From NCBI RefSeq assembly GCF_003600835.1, contig NZ_NQYC01000001.1:1692001-1756000 (forward strand): 64,000 nt of DNA, given 5' to 3'. Position 1 is the stretch's first letter, and each line of letters begins with the position of its first letter. Of this stretch, positions 53,007 through 61,355 are shown in pieces. The position numbers and the translations under genes were made by a program. The notes under the pieces were generated by a model that was not told where the DNA came from, made no database searches, and was given only the letters and a program-made list of their open reading frames with translations. This DNA is from Bacillus sp. PK3_68 (lineage in GTDB: Bacteria; Bacillota; Bacilli; Bacillales; Domibacillaceae).

Positions 53007-53044
53007 TAAGTCAGATATGACTTATATAAGTCATATCTGACTTA
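53007..53044. promoter_or_regulatory. Double palindrome, candidate GabR enhancer
   Basis: AAGTCAGATATGACTT (53008-53023) and AAGTCATATCTGACTT (53028-53043) are each nearly palindromic and together form a perfect 36-bp inverted repeat. It lies 50 to 90 bp upstream of the -24/-12 promoter, the standard enhancer distance. It also sits at the 3' end of yuzD. Confidence 0.65.
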
Positions 53045-53054
53045 TATCTTCTTT

Positions 53055-53384
53055 TTAACCATTCCCTGCTTTGTACCCGTGCTTTTCCATTTCATGATAG
53101 ATCGTTTTTAATTTGGGATTTCCTTCTCCTACGATGGTGTCTTCTAATAGAACAACCGGATAAAACATGTCTTCTTCTCTCACTCTTTCCGCAAATGCTT
53201 TTTTCTTTTCATCATCCGGCGGCGATTGAATATCCACATAGCTGATCGTAAATGGCTGATTTGGATATTTTCTCGAAAGTGCTGCTTCAAGCCACTCATA
53301 TGTTTCTTTCGAAGAGGGCAGATTGACACAGCTCGGACAAAGCTGATCTGTTCCATAAATAGTAATTTCTACTTTCTTCTCCAT
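53055..53384 (-). CDS. yuzD: YuzD family protein (DUF1462), thioredoxin-like
   Basis: A 109-residue protein with a thioredoxin-like start (VEITIYGTDQLCPSCVNLPSS, CxxC at Cys15/Cys18) and FYPVVLLEDTIVGEGNPKL. The length and motif match DUF1462/YuzD. The CxxC suggests a redox or metal-binding role. The ATG at 53382-53384 has a GAAAGGATT RBS. It is divergent from yutI, as in B. subtilis. The gab cluster now lies on its other side, where yutJ and yuzB would be. Confidence 0.85.
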   Translation of the reverse strand: MEKKVEITIYGTDQLCPSCVNLPSSKETYEWLEAALSRKYPNQPFTISYVDIQSPPDDEKKKAFAERVREEDMFYPVVLLEDTIVGEGNPKLKTIYHEMEKHGYKAGNG

Positions 53385-53535
53385 AATCCTTTCCTCTCCT
53401 TTTTTTACTTTCATTTTAGCTTAAAATGTACATCTACAAAATAAAACCTCTCTTTAGTAAATATTTATCAATCAATGGATTTTTCTCATTATAATCATTA
53501 TAATAAAAGAGAGAATGAGAAAGGAGTGGATCATA

Positions 53536-53772
53536 GTGGATGAACAACAAATGGAAATGCAAGTACGAGAAGTATTAGATAAATTACGCCCATTTTTGCT
53601 TCGCGATGGCGGCGACTGTGAACTAGTAGATGTAGAGGATGGCATTGTGAAACTTCGCCTTCTTGGTGCATGTGGATCATGCCCAAGCTCCACCATCACT
53701 CTTAAAGCAGGGATTGAGCGTGCCCTTCTAGAAGAGGTTCCAGGTGTCGTTGAAGTAGAGCAAGTATTTTAA
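53536..53772 (+). CDS. yutI: NifU-like iron-sulfur protein YutI
   Basis: A 78-residue NifU C-terminal-domain protein with [17 protein letters not shown] and [18 protein letters not shown], whose Cys46 and Cys49 hold an Fe-S cluster. It delivers clusters to target proteins. The start is a GTG at 53536-53538 with AAGGAGTG as RBS; an upstream in-frame codon at 53515 overlaps that RBS. Confidence 0.92.
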   Translation: MDEQQMEMQVREVLDKLRPFLLRDGGDCELVDVEDGIVKLRLLGACGSCPSSTITLKAGIERALLEEVPGVVEVEQVF

Positions 53773-53814
53773 TAGCACGCAATACATGATTTCAAATTGA
53801 CACTTCTTCATTAT

Positions 53815-53852
53815 AAAAAAGCAGAGACCCCTTTTGGAGTCTCTGCTTTTTA
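53815..53852. terminator. Bidirectional terminator between yutI and the dehydrogenase gene
   Basis: AAAAAGCAGAGACYCC-type stem (AGCAGAGACCCC with GGAGTCTCTGCT) and TTTT loop, flanked by A6 and T5. Confidence 0.85.
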
Positions 53853-53907
53853 TGTATTGGTCAGAAAAAAAGCAGTTCACACATTTAACTCTCCAGGACA
53901 GCTAGCC

Positions 53908-54894
53908 TTATTTTCTTGAACCTAAAAAATCTTTATTGACGAGTGTTTTTGGCGCCCGATCGGCAAAGATGGCGTCCAGATTATCACAGCATGTTTCCAT
54001 CATGGCGATTCGAGTTTCTCTTGTAGCGCTGCCAATATGAGGCAAGGCGACCACATTCTTTAATTTCAAAAGAGGATGATCAGCATTGATCGGCTCTTTA
54101 TTAAATACATCTAATCCAGCTGCAGCAATGTCTCCTGCTTGCAGCGCCTCATATAACGCCTCCTCATTAACGATCGGTCCGCGGCTGGCGTTAATAAAAA
54201 TAGCGTCTTTCTTCATTTTTTGGAACTGTTCACGCTGGAACATGCCCCTTGTTTCTTTCGTCAAAGGAGCCAGGCAAACGACAAAATCTGCTTCTGCAAG
54301 CAACTCATCGAATGAGCAATAACGAGCACCAAGCATTTCTTCCGCTACTTCGTGGCGCTGCCGGTTATGATAAATAATCTCCATATCAAACCCTGCTGCC
54401 CGTTTGGCGACAACCGTTCCAATCTTCCCCATGCCAACAATGCCAATCGTTTTATGATGAACGTCTGTCCCTGCTAGAAGCAAGGGAGACCAGCTTTTCC
54501 ATTCGCCTTCCTTTATAAACTCAGCCGCTTCGATCATACGACGAGCGGTTGCCAAAAGCAAAGCAAACGCCAAATCGGCTGTGGTATCCGTTAACACATC
54601 AGGTGTATTGCAAATAGCTACGTCATGCCGGCTCGCAGATTCAAGATCAATGTTGTCGTAGCCGACAGCCATATTGGCAACTACTTTCAAATTTTCCCCT
54701 GCCGAGAACATTTCTTCATCCAGCTGGTCTGAGATAACAGTTAAAAGGGCATCCACTTTTTTTACTTTTTCCAGTAAAACCTCGCGTGGCACTTGTACAT
54801 CCTCTTTTGGCCACATATCCACTTCGTAATTCTCTTTTAGTCTTGATACAATTTCTTCTGGAAGCTTTCGGGTTACATATACGAGCGGCTTCAA
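53908..54894 (-). CDS. D-2-hydroxyacid dehydrogenase (glyoxylate/hydroxypyruvate reductase-like)
   Basis: A 328-residue NAD(P)-dependent dehydrogenase with VANMAVGYDNIDLESAS, the dinucleotide motif IGIVGMGKIGTVVAKRA, INASRGPIVNEEAL (catalytic Arg), AAGLDVFNKEPI (Glu) and VALPHIGSATRETR (His). All three catalytic residues are present. The best match is glyoxylate/hydroxypyruvate reductase, though related enzymes use other 2-keto acids. It starts beyond yutH on the same strand. Confidence 0.88.
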   Translation of the reverse strand: MKPLVYVTRKLPEEIVSRLKENYEVDMWPKEDVQVPREVLLEKVKKVDALLTVISDQLDEEMFSAGENLKVVANMAVGYDNIDLESASRHDVAICNTPDVLTDTTADLAFALLLATARRMIEAAEFIKEGEWKSWSPLLLAGTDVHHKTIGIVGMGKIGTVVAKRAAGFDMEIIYHNRQRHEVAEEMLGARYCSFDELLAEADFVVCLAPLTKETRGMFQREQFQKMKKDAIFINASRGPIVNEEALYEALQAGDIAAAGLDVFNKEPINADHPLLKLKNVVALPHIGSATRETRIAMMETCCDNLDAIFADRAPKTLVNKDFLGSRK

Positions 54895-54975
54895 ATCTCC
54901 ACCTGCTTTCTCCTTTATATTTACTTTTTCATTTTAGCATAATTCGGAAAAATGCTCTGTCTTATATCAAAAAGA

Positions 54976-55977
54976 TTACTGAAGCCAGGTGATGGCTGGA
55001 ATATTTAACTGATTGGCAGACAATCCTGCTCGATTATAAAAGGAAGCTAAAAATTGTTCATACTCGTGTGAACTTGCTACATACCTTTTTAGTCTTTCCT
55101 CATTTTCTTTTTTTACGTGCCAAGACCCCTTGGCAAAGTAACTTTCCGCGCATTCAAAGTAATGAACAGGAAATAACAGTCGGGCATAAATAAGGCGCCA
55201 AGTAAAAGCTGTAATGGGTCTAACCTGCTGATATTGCCCAATAAAGTCAACGAAACGGGTGCGATAAAATAAAGATCCCTGCCAATATTCAGAACGAACC
55301 CATTCTGCTATATCACGAGCCGGGTGGTCAAACACCCAGTTAAACGGTTGATGAACGGCAGGTTCTCTCATCCATATTTGTTCGCTAAATGCTGTATGGC
55401 AAATCGTTCCTGAATCCCACTGTTGAGGAGATTCGTCTATTTCCGTATCGACTGTGTATTGTATAGCATTTTCCGTTATCCCCATGTAGTAAGGAAAAGA
55501 CTGAACAATAAGCTGAGCAAAGGGATCATCCTGTTCTTTTACTAATTGGCTGATAGATTTCTCCAGTCGTTCTAAACGCTGTTCCCACCCCTCTCTCCAT
55601 TTCCCCAATTCGCTCGCCGAATGAACCTGAAAGGAGAGCAATTGTCCTCTTAAATGAAAATGTGCCAGCCTCCTCCCAGTGAAAGCTCTTATCGAAGCGG
55701 GCTTTTCACTTACTAAAACGACAAACTCCCGCTGTTCTTCTGTAATTAAAAAACGGCCATTGCGATCACGTAAAAATATAGCTGTGCGCCTATCTCCTTG
55801 CCGAAGCATATGTTGAGACATTTGATGAAGTTCATATAAATATTGTTGTTCCTTCCCAGTCACATCAATAATATGATAAAGTAATCCATTACTTTCATAA
55901 CATATCGTTTCTGCTGGGAAGGAGGCCCTTTCCGCCTCTATATTAAAGTGTTTAATCAATAATTGTTTCCCATCCAT
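54976..55977 (-). CDS. yutH: Spore coat-associated protein YutH (CotS family)
   Basis: A 333-residue protein of the CotS/YutH group, which has an aminoglycoside-phosphotransferase-like fold. It has CHTAFSEQIWMREP and WVFDHPARDIAEWVR in the part that corresponds to the kinase catalytic region, but the HxDxxxxN loop is degenerate (TICHTAF instead). It probably does not phosphorylate. In B. subtilis yutH is expressed in the mother cell and the protein is in the coat. RBS GGAGGAAGG. Confidence 0.82.
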   Translation of the reverse strand: MDGKQLLIKHFNIEAERASFPAETICYESNGLLYHIIDVTGKEQQYLYELHQMSQHMLRQGDRRTAIFLRDRNGRFLITEEQREFVVLVSEKPASIRAFTGRRLAHFHLRGQLLSFQVHSASELGKWREGWEQRLERLEKSISQLVKEQDDPFAQLIVQSFPYYMGITENAIQYTVDTEIDESPQQWDSGTICHTAFSEQIWMREPAVHQPFNWVFDHPARDIAEWVRSEYWQGSLFYRTRFVDFIGQYQQVRPITAFTWRLIYARLLFPVHYFECAESYFAKGSWHVKKENEERLKRYVASSHEYEQFLASFYNRAGLSANQLNIPAITWLQ

Positions 55978-56146
55978 TTGCCTTCCTCCTCTTCTCTGCT
56001 CATTTTTATTGAATAGTCCGCACAGCTTAGGGGTATATAGGTACAGAGTACTTTTTTTATAAAAAAAGGAGTTTTGCTTCTTAACCTGGAATTCCTATTA
56101 CAAGGAAAACTTTCATTATTAACATATTAGAGAAAAAGGTGATTGT

Positions 56147-56653
56147 ATGACTCTCGAAGACAAATCAGTAATGAGCATGTCCGAAAAAACAGCGCGCCGC
56201 TGGCTCGGTGAAAGAGGAGTAACAGTGGATGATATTGCCGATCTGGTCATGTTTTTACAAAAGAAATATCATCCTGATCTGGAAATAGAAGAGTGTAAAG
56301 AAAACATAGAGAAAGTCTTGCAAAAGCGTGAAGTCCAAAATGCCATTTTAACCGGCATCCAACTTGATATGCTGGCGGAACAGGGCCAACTCGATGAACC
56401 GCTGCAATCCATTATTGCCAGCGATGAAAGCCTGTACGGCGTTGATGAAATTCTCGCACTCGCCATTGTGAACGTCTACGGCTCAATCGGTTTTACCAAC
56501 TATGGGTATATTGATAAAGTAAAACCAGGCATTTTAGAGCATTTAAATGATAAATCGACCGGCAAGGTCCACACATTTCTTGACGATATTGTTGGTGCTA
56601 TTGCCGCAGCTGCTTCTAGCCGTCTGGCTCATAAAGCAGCCAACGCCGAATAG
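56147..56653 (+). CDS. yutG: Phosphatidylglycerophosphatase A family protein YutG
   Basis: A 168-residue PgpA-family protein with the conserved ARRWLGERGVTVDDIADLV, LTGIQLDMLAEQG, YGVDEILALAIVNVYGSIGF and LNDKSTGKVHTFLDDIVGAI. The family dephosphorylates phosphatidylglycerophosphate. YutG proteins lack the long membrane segments of E. coli PgpA, so the true substrate in Bacillus may differ. RBS AAAAGGTG. Confidence 0.85.
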   Translation: MTLEDKSVMSMSEKTARRWLGERGVTVDDIADLVMFLQKKYHPDLEIEECKENIEKVLQKREVQNAILTGIQLDMLAEQGQLDEPLQSIIASDESLYGVDEILALAIVNVYGSIGFTNYGYIDKVKPGILEHLNDKSTGKVHTFLDDIVGAIAAAASSRLAHKAANAE

Positions 56654-56660
56654 AATAATA

Positions 56661-56700
56661 AAGCATCCGGTTGAGCTTAAAGCTCAACCGGATGCTTTTT
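56661..56700. terminator. Terminator of yutG
   Basis: An 18-bp nearly perfect stem (AAGCATCCGGTTGAGCTT and its complement) is followed by T5. Confidence 0.9.
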
Positions 56701-56759
56701 CATGGTGTTGCATTAGTAGCCAACTTGTTTCATTTACTGCTCCAAATATGCTGTGACTC

Positions 56760-57527
56760 TTATATTTCCCACTCATCTAAGTTGTTTCTTGTAAAGCGTG
56801 GCTGCTGCTTTATGTGAACGAGGTGTTCCTTTTTCGTCACTCCTGTATGAACGAGCAGGGTATCAATCCCTGCATGGATTCCTGCCAAAATATCGGTTTG
56901 ATAATTATCACCAACCATAAGTGTTTCTTCTTTTTTCGTACCAAGAACCTGAAGGGCTTGCTCCATAATAATGGCCTCAGGCTTTCCAACAAAAGTCGGG
57001 GCTGTTCCCGTAGAAACAGCAATGACGGATGTGAGGGAGCCATTTCCAGGCAGCAATCCGCGTTCAGTAGGAATAGCCGCATCGCTGTTTGTCGAAATAA
57101 ATCCGGCTCCGTTCCTAACAGCAAGGCAAGCGGTCGCCAGCTTCTCATAGGTAATGCTGCGATCAATCCCGCAGACAACAAAATCTGGCCGCTCGTGTTC
57201 AACCAGTGTAAATCCTTTTTCACAAAGAGCTGAACGAAGCCCTTCTTCTCCAATCATATACACAGCGGCTTGCGGTTTTTGCTCAAACATATAATTAGCC
57301 GTCGCTGTAGATGCCGTAAATACTTGTTCTGGTGTTGCGGAAATGCGAAAGCTATTCAGCTTTTCTGCCACCTGTGCTGGCGTACGCGATGAATTGTTCG
57401 TCACAAACAAATAAGGAATCCGTTTCTCTTTTAACCGGTCAATAAAGGAGCTCGCTTCCTTTATCTCTTCTGCTCCTCGATACATCGTTCCATCCAAATC
57501 AATCAAATACCCTTTATATGTTTTCAT
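56760..57527 (-). CDS. yutF: HAD-family phosphatase YutF (NagD-like)
   Basis: A 255-residue HAD hydrolase of the NagD/TIGR01457 group with GYLIDLDGTMYRG (motif I, nucleophile Asp11 and Asp13), LFVTNNSSRTP (motif II), VGKPEAIIMEQAL (motif III Lys) and MVGDNYQTDILAG (motif IV). It dephosphorylates small sugar phosphates or nucleotides; the substrate is not readable from sequence. It lies in the yutE-yutF order of B. subtilis. RBS AAGGAGGAGC. Confidence 0.9.
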   Translation of the reverse strand: MKTYKGYLIDLDGTMYRGAEEIKEASSFIDRLKEKRIPYLFVTNNSSRTPAQVAEKLNSFRISATPEQVFTASTATANYMFEQKPQAAVYMIGEEGLRSALCEKGFTLVEHERPDFVVCGIDRSITYEKLATACLAVRNGAGFISTNSDAAIPTERGLLPGNGSLTSVIAVSTGTAPTFVGKPEAIIMEQALQVLGTKKEETLMVGDNYQTDILAGIHAGIDTLLVHTGVTKKEHLVHIKQQPRFTRNNLDEWEI

Positions 57528-57544
57528 TGCTCCTCCTTATGTAC

Positions 57545-57571
57545 AAAAAACGCTTTCAGAATGAAAGCGCT
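57545..57571 (-). terminator. Terminator of yutE
   Basis: CGCTTTCA-TTC-TGAAAGCG with T6 on the minus strand lies just behind the yutE stop and before yutF. Confidence 0.8.
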
Positions 57572-57576
57572 GCTTG

Positions 57577-58014
57577 TTACGGTTTAAATGCTGAAACTGG
57601 GCCTAACTCATTTGTTAAATATTGTCTTACTTGTTCTGGAAATTGCTGAAGGGCAGAAATGTGATCATTGAACACATTTTCCACTTCCTGATGATCAACA
57701 GCTGTATATTGCTGAACGAGCATTTTTCTTAAAGCAACGACGGCTTTTAAAGAAACGGCCGCTTTTTTTTCAATGACTTGCTCGTCCTCTAGAATATCAA
57801 TAATATCCTCGTAACTGCCGGGATCTCTCATAATAAAACCATCGATCATCGTATTGCCAACATCTAACATCGATTCAATAACCGTGTGAGCAATTCTCTC
57901 AAGAGCAGCCTGTTCGATTGCTGTCTTCCACTGGGATTGTTCAGCAAATGCAGATAGCTTGGCTTCCATAAATGTAAGTGTTTCTTCAATCTTTCCACGA
58001 TCCACAAAATACAT
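57577..58014 (-). CDS. yutE: DUF86 / HepT-like protein YutE
   Basis: A 145-residue all-helical protein with MYFVDRGKIEETLTFMEAKL, LERIAHTVIESMLDVGNTMI and MRDPGSYEDIIDIL. DUF86 includes HepT RNases of toxin-antitoxin pairs. Here the RNase motif RX4-6HXY is not intact (RKMLVQQY, no His), and no MNT antitoxin is adjacent, so a toxin role is unlikely. The ATG at 58012-58014 is used because GAGG lies eight bases upstream. Position matches B. subtilis yutE. Confidence 0.82.
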   Translation of the reverse strand: MYFVDRGKIEETLTFMEAKLSAFAEQSQWKTAIEQAALERIAHTVIESMLDVGNTMIDGFIMRDPGSYEDIIDILEDEQVIEKKAAVSLKAVVALRKMLVQQYTAVDHQEVENVFNDHISALQQFPEQVRQYLTNELGPVSAFKP

Positions 58015-58142
58015 CGCGGGCACCTCTTCTCTATACTTTCTCTAATTTCTCCTTTATTTTATCATGAATCCATGAACAAAACACATCTTCGTCCTAGAAG
58101 AATCATGGTACAATCGAAACAAATAGACAGGAGTGACGCTTT

Positions 58143-58409
58143 ATGCCAGAAAGATTTTTTCTTTATGATGAAACTGAATCAACTAAAACACGCTACATCA
58201 GTTTTATGGGAGAACACCAACGTTTTGATCTCGCTTTAATCCAAACAGACCGTTATTTTGGCAAACGCCTCGTGTTGGATATCCAGGGCAGCCGCTTTGC
58301 CATTATCGGGCAAGATGATTTAGAGGAATCGGGTTATCTTGAACATGCATTCAACTTGACAGAAGAAGAAGCGGCTGAACTCCGAGACTTCTTATGTGAA
58401 GTCATTTAG
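58143..58409 (+). CDS. DUF3055 protein
   Basis: An 88-residue cytosolic protein with the DUF3055 pattern: RFFLYDETESTKTRYISFMG, DLALIQTDRYFGKRLVLDIQ and LTEEEAAELRDFLCEVI. It is acidic with no membrane or catalytic motif. The function is unknown. RBS ACAGGAGTGACGCTTT. Confidence 0.82.
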   Translation: MPERFFLYDETESTKTRYISFMGEHQRFDLALIQTDRYFGKRLVLDIQGSRFAIIGQDDLEESGYLEHAFNLTEEEAAELRDFLCEVI

Positions 58410-58516
58410 AGCATAGACAAGCGTTGACCGGGCATGCTAGCAGTAAGCGCAAGCACTTCAGTTAGCTTCAGAGTGCTTGAAGCGGTTCATCACCAAAGCA
58501 GCCGGAGGTAATGACT

Positions 58517-58822
58517 GTGTTCTTTAAAGATAACGAAGAAGAATATACCGACTTTTCTAATGTGGAAAAAATGCGTAACTTTTTAACTGTTGAGCAAACG
58601 CCCGAAGGTCCCTATGGAGCGCCGCGTGGCAAGTATGAGCCTGTAGAAAATAAATCCACCCCGTGGGAGGAAGGCCAACAATATTATACACCGACCACTT
58701 ATGAAAACAGGTCTCTTCATCAAGGGATGCCACGCCGATTTCCGGGAGCTCATGACACCCATGATGACAAAGAGAAGAGCCAGGAAAGAGAATATCAGGA
58801 TATCCCCCCTAATAACACATAA
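58517..58822 (+). CDS. Unknown acidic, Pro/Tyr-rich small protein
   Basis: A 101-residue hydrophilic protein (NEEEYTDFSNVEKMRNFLTV, TPEGPYGAPRGKYEPVENKS, PRRFPGAHDTHDDKEKS). It is rich in charged residues, Pro, Gly and Tyr, with no hydrophobic core, and is probably disordered. The GTG at 58517 is preferred over the ATG at 58511 because the GGAGG RBS is then eight bases away rather than two. The family was not recognised, though similar cytosolic proteins occur in Bacillus. Confidence 0.7.
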   Translation: MFFKDNEEEYTDFSNVEKMRNFLTVEQTPEGPYGAPRGKYEPVENKSTPWEEGQQYYTPTTYENRSLHQGMPRRFPGAHDTHDDKEKSQEREYQDIPPNNT

Positions 58823-58856
58823 AAAAATCGAGCCTCTGTGCTCGATTTTATTTTTG
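58821..58856. terminator. Bidirectional terminator between the unknown gene and yutD
   Basis: AAAATCGAGC-CTCTGT-GCTCGATTTT with A- and T-runs lies between the convergent stop codons and overlaps the end of yutD. Confidence 0.8.
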
Positions 58857-59123
58857 AATTTTTTTAACGACGAAATAGGCACAGCCAAAATTACAATATT
58901 CATATAAGTACTCTTTCAGCGTACTGATTTTTGAATCAAATGCGGCTTTTTGGTTATCATCTTCATAGAAGCCCTTTAATCGAAGCTGTCCGTATCCCCA
59001 ATCCCCTACGATGTAATCATACTTCGTTAGAATGTCGCTGTAACGCTCTTTAAATACCTCTTCATTGAATCCATTGCTCCGCTCATCAATGACTTCATAA
59101 CAATGATTTTGGATACAAATCAT
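58848..59123 (-). CDS. yutD: YutD family protein (DUF1027)
   Basis: A 91-residue protein with YEVIDERSNGFNEEVFKERY, YDYIVGDWGYGQLRLKGFYED and CNFGCAYFVVKKI. These match DUF1027/YutD. A Cys pair near the C-terminus (CNFGC) is conserved. The function is unknown. RBS CTGAGGAGAG. Confidence 0.85.
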   Translation of the reverse strand: MICIQNHCYEVIDERSNGFNEEVFKERYSDILTKYDYIVGDWGYGQLRLKGFYEDDNQKAAFDSKISTLKEYLYEYCNFGCAYFVVKKIQK

Positions 59124-59229
59124 CTCTCCTCAGTCCTTTCCTTCTCCCTTCATTATAGCCCATCAGCCATTAATTACTAAGAAAAAAATGAACAAAAAGG
59201 GGCAATCTACGTGTTGAGGGGGTGTTAAC

Positions 59230-60108
59230 ATGAAAAAACCATTGTTAACTGTGGGATTTTCCAGTTTATTGATGCTAGCTGCTTGTAATGCAAATGATGG
59301 AAACAATCTTGCCGGCGTAGACAACAATCGAGACGGCAATCGGATAAACGTCGCTGATCGATATGATCGGGATCGCTACGATATGTATAATGGGGATCTT
59401 GGAAATGGAAGAGATGGCAGAATTGGCGGATATAACAAAGATGAACGCTCAGATAGAGGCGGCCTAATGACAAACAATCGCCAAGATGGCTTTGGCTATG
59501 TCCGTCATCAAAAAGGAACCGTTCAAGGACAAACAGTTTCTTATCGAAATATGCATGTTCTTGACCGGGAACGGGCAGCGGATACGATTGGCAGATTAAG
59601 CCTTGACCTGCCTAAAGTGAACGACGCTTCCGTGCTCGTAACAGATCAGGAAGTTTTGGTCGCTTATGATACAAATGCGAAAGAAGATAAAGACCGCAGA
59701 GAAGTGGCAGAGCAAGTAAAGAGAACAGCATTAAGTGTCGTACCGCGTTGGTACCATGTGTATCTTACTGACGATACTGACCTACGCCGTGATATCGAAA
59801 ACATTGCACAAACAAATGGTGGAATGGCTGTAGCGCGTGATTCTGTCGGTCGTACAGTTAAATTGATGAAACAAAGATCACCTCAAGGCTACCAAAAAAC
59901 AGAAAAAAACAACAATCAAAACACTCAGATGAACCAAAATAACGGAATGAACGGAACAGGCGGTACAAACAGAAATCCACAAAACACGGGCACGCCACAA
60001 ACAACAGGCACACCAGGAACAAACTGGACAACTGGTCCGGATGATCAAGATGGGGCATTAGATCATACACCTGGCAGAGCTAACCCTTTTACCAACGGGG
60101 GAAGCTAA
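59230..60108 (+). CDS. yutC: YhcN/YlaJ-family sporulation lipoprotein (YutC-like)
   Basis: A 292-residue lipoprotein with a lipobox (LMLAAC, Cys19). A region rich in Asn, Asp, Arg and Gly follows (about 20-85), then a YhcN/YlaJ domain (about 95-225; VLDRERAADTIGRLSLDLP, VLVTDQEVLVAY, VPRWYHVYLTDDTDL). An Asn/Thr/Gly-rich low-complexity tail (about 230-292) completes it. Such lipoproteins are made in the forespore and are tied to spore membranes. The yutC name is by location and family. The strong RBS GAGGGGGTG precedes the ATG. Confidence 0.82.
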   Translation: MKKPLLTVGFSSLLMLAACNANDGNNLAGVDNNRDGNRINVADRYDRDRYDMYNGDLGNGRDGRIGGYNKDERSDRGGLMTNNRQDGFGYVRHQKGTVQGQTVSYRNMHVLDRERAADTIGRLSLDLPKVNDASVLVTDQEVLVAYDTNAKEDKDRREVAEQVKRTALSVVPRWYHVYLTDDTDLRRDIENIAQTNGGMAVARDSVGRTVKLMKQRSPQGYQKTEKNNNQNTQMNQNNGMNGTGGTNRNPQNTGTPQTTGTPGTNWTTGPDDQDGALDHTPGRANPFTNGGS

Positions 60109-60130
60109 CTACACCGTTTATCACAACTAA

Positions 60131-60200
60131 AAACACCCGGTTTCTCTTTTTTGCATCGTCCTTCGATACTTATAAGAGACCGGGTGCTTCCTTTTTTATG
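60131..60200. terminator. Hairpin between the yutC-like gene and lipA
   Basis: CACCCGGTTTCTC pairs with GAGACCGGGTG across a 30-nt loop, then a T6 tract follows on the plus strand. Confidence 0.7.
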
Positions 60201-60246
60201 CTACTCTTTGACAGCAGACGCTGAACAAAGCCTCTACCATTTCGGT

Positions 60247-61164
60247 TTATGCTTCAAGTGTTTCTTTTTCGCCAAGTTCTTGCTTCGCTTTGGCTGCTGA
60301 GTTTACCTGTTCATCCGCATGATACGAAGAGCGAACAAGTGGACCAGCTTCACAATGGCTGAAGCCTTTTTTCATGGCAATCTCACGGAGCTCCGCAAAT
60401 TCATCTGGGTGGTAATATTTCTGGACTTTTAAATGCTTCTTAGAAGGCTGCAGGTATTGCCCCAGCGTAACGATATCTACGTTGTTTGCTCGAAGATCGT
60501 CCATCGCTTCCATGATTTCTTCTTTTGTCTCTCCAAGGCCAAGCATAATGCTGGATTTCGTTGGAATATCAGGCTGCATTTCTTTGGCTCTTCGCAAAAA
60601 TTCAAGCGAACGCTCATATGTAGCACGCGCACGCACTCTCGGTGTCAAGCGCTTTACTGTCTCAATATTATGGTTGAGAATATCTGGACGTGCATCCATG
60701 AGCATTTTCAAATTTTCTTCTATTCCTCCCATATCAGAAGGAAGCACCTCAATAGAAGTAAATGGATTTTTGCGGCGGATCGCCCGTACAGTTTCTGCAA
60801 ACACAGCTGCCCCACCATCTTTTAAATCATCGCGGGCAACCGCAGTGACTACTACGTGTTTTAAATTCATCAATTCAACAGAGTCCGCAACCCGTTCCGG
60901 TTCTGCCCAATCCAATTCAGTCGGTAAGCCTGTTTTCACGGCACAGAAGCGGCAGGCGCGCGTACATACATCACCAAGAATCATGAAAGTAGCGGTTCGG
61001 CGTACTGCCCAGCATTCATGAATATTAGGGCATTTTGCTTCTTCACACACCGTATGAAGGTTTTTCTCCCGCATCATTTTTTTCAGGCCTGTATAGTTTT
61101 CATTTGTATTCAATTTTATTTTTAACCAATCCGGTTTGCGTAAATGTTCTTCTTTCTTGCTCAT
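60247..61164 (-). CDS. lipA: Lipoyl synthase
   Basis: A 305-residue radical SAM enzyme that inserts two sulfurs into octanoyl groups. It has the auxiliary-cluster motif [12 protein letters not shown], the SAM-cluster motif CTRACRFC and the C-terminal RSSYHADE serine ligand. The ATG at 61162-61164 ([15 protein letters not shown]) matches the family start, and GGGAG lies eight bases upstream; an earlier in-frame codon at 61248 has no RBS. Lipoyl groups serve pyruvate and 2-oxoacid dehydrogenases. It is divergent from lytH, as in B. subtilis. Confidence 0.95.
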   Translation of the reverse strand: MSKKEEHLRKPDWLKIKLNTNENYTGLKKMMREKNLHTVCEEAKCPNIHECWAVRRTATFMILGDVCTRACRFCAVKTGLPTELDWAEPERVADSVELMNLKHVVVTAVARDDLKDGGAAVFAETVRAIRRKNPFTSIEVLPSDMGGIEENLKMLMDARPDILNHNIETVKRLTPRVRARATYERSLEFLRRAKEMQPDIPTKSSIMLGLGETKEEIMEAMDDLRANNVDIVTLGQYLQPSKKHLKVQKYYHPDEFAELREIAMKKGFSHCEAGPLVRSSYHADEQVNSAAKAKQELGEKETLEA

Positions 61165-61355
61165 TCCTTCATCTCCCATCATTCTGCTTTGAACAATAGC
61201 TTCTTTCCTGAAGAAAAACAATCCTGTAGCCACTGTATCATAGTCCATATTCTAACACAATTCTTGTCCTTTTCATGTTTTTCAGACACTTTTCTGTATG
61301 AAACAATCGTAATTTCACAAAATAAAGAAAGAACGCTAAAAGGGAGAGAATTTCA

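Noticed and set aside
53007-53044. The large palindrome as terminator of yuzD
   Set aside because: No T tract follows on the minus strand. Its position relative to the sigma-54 promoter fits an enhancer better.
57577-58014. HepT-type toxin of a toxin-antitoxin pair
   Set aside because: The RX4-6HXY motif is not intact and no nucleotidyltransferase antitoxin is adjacent. The gene sits in a conserved yut block.
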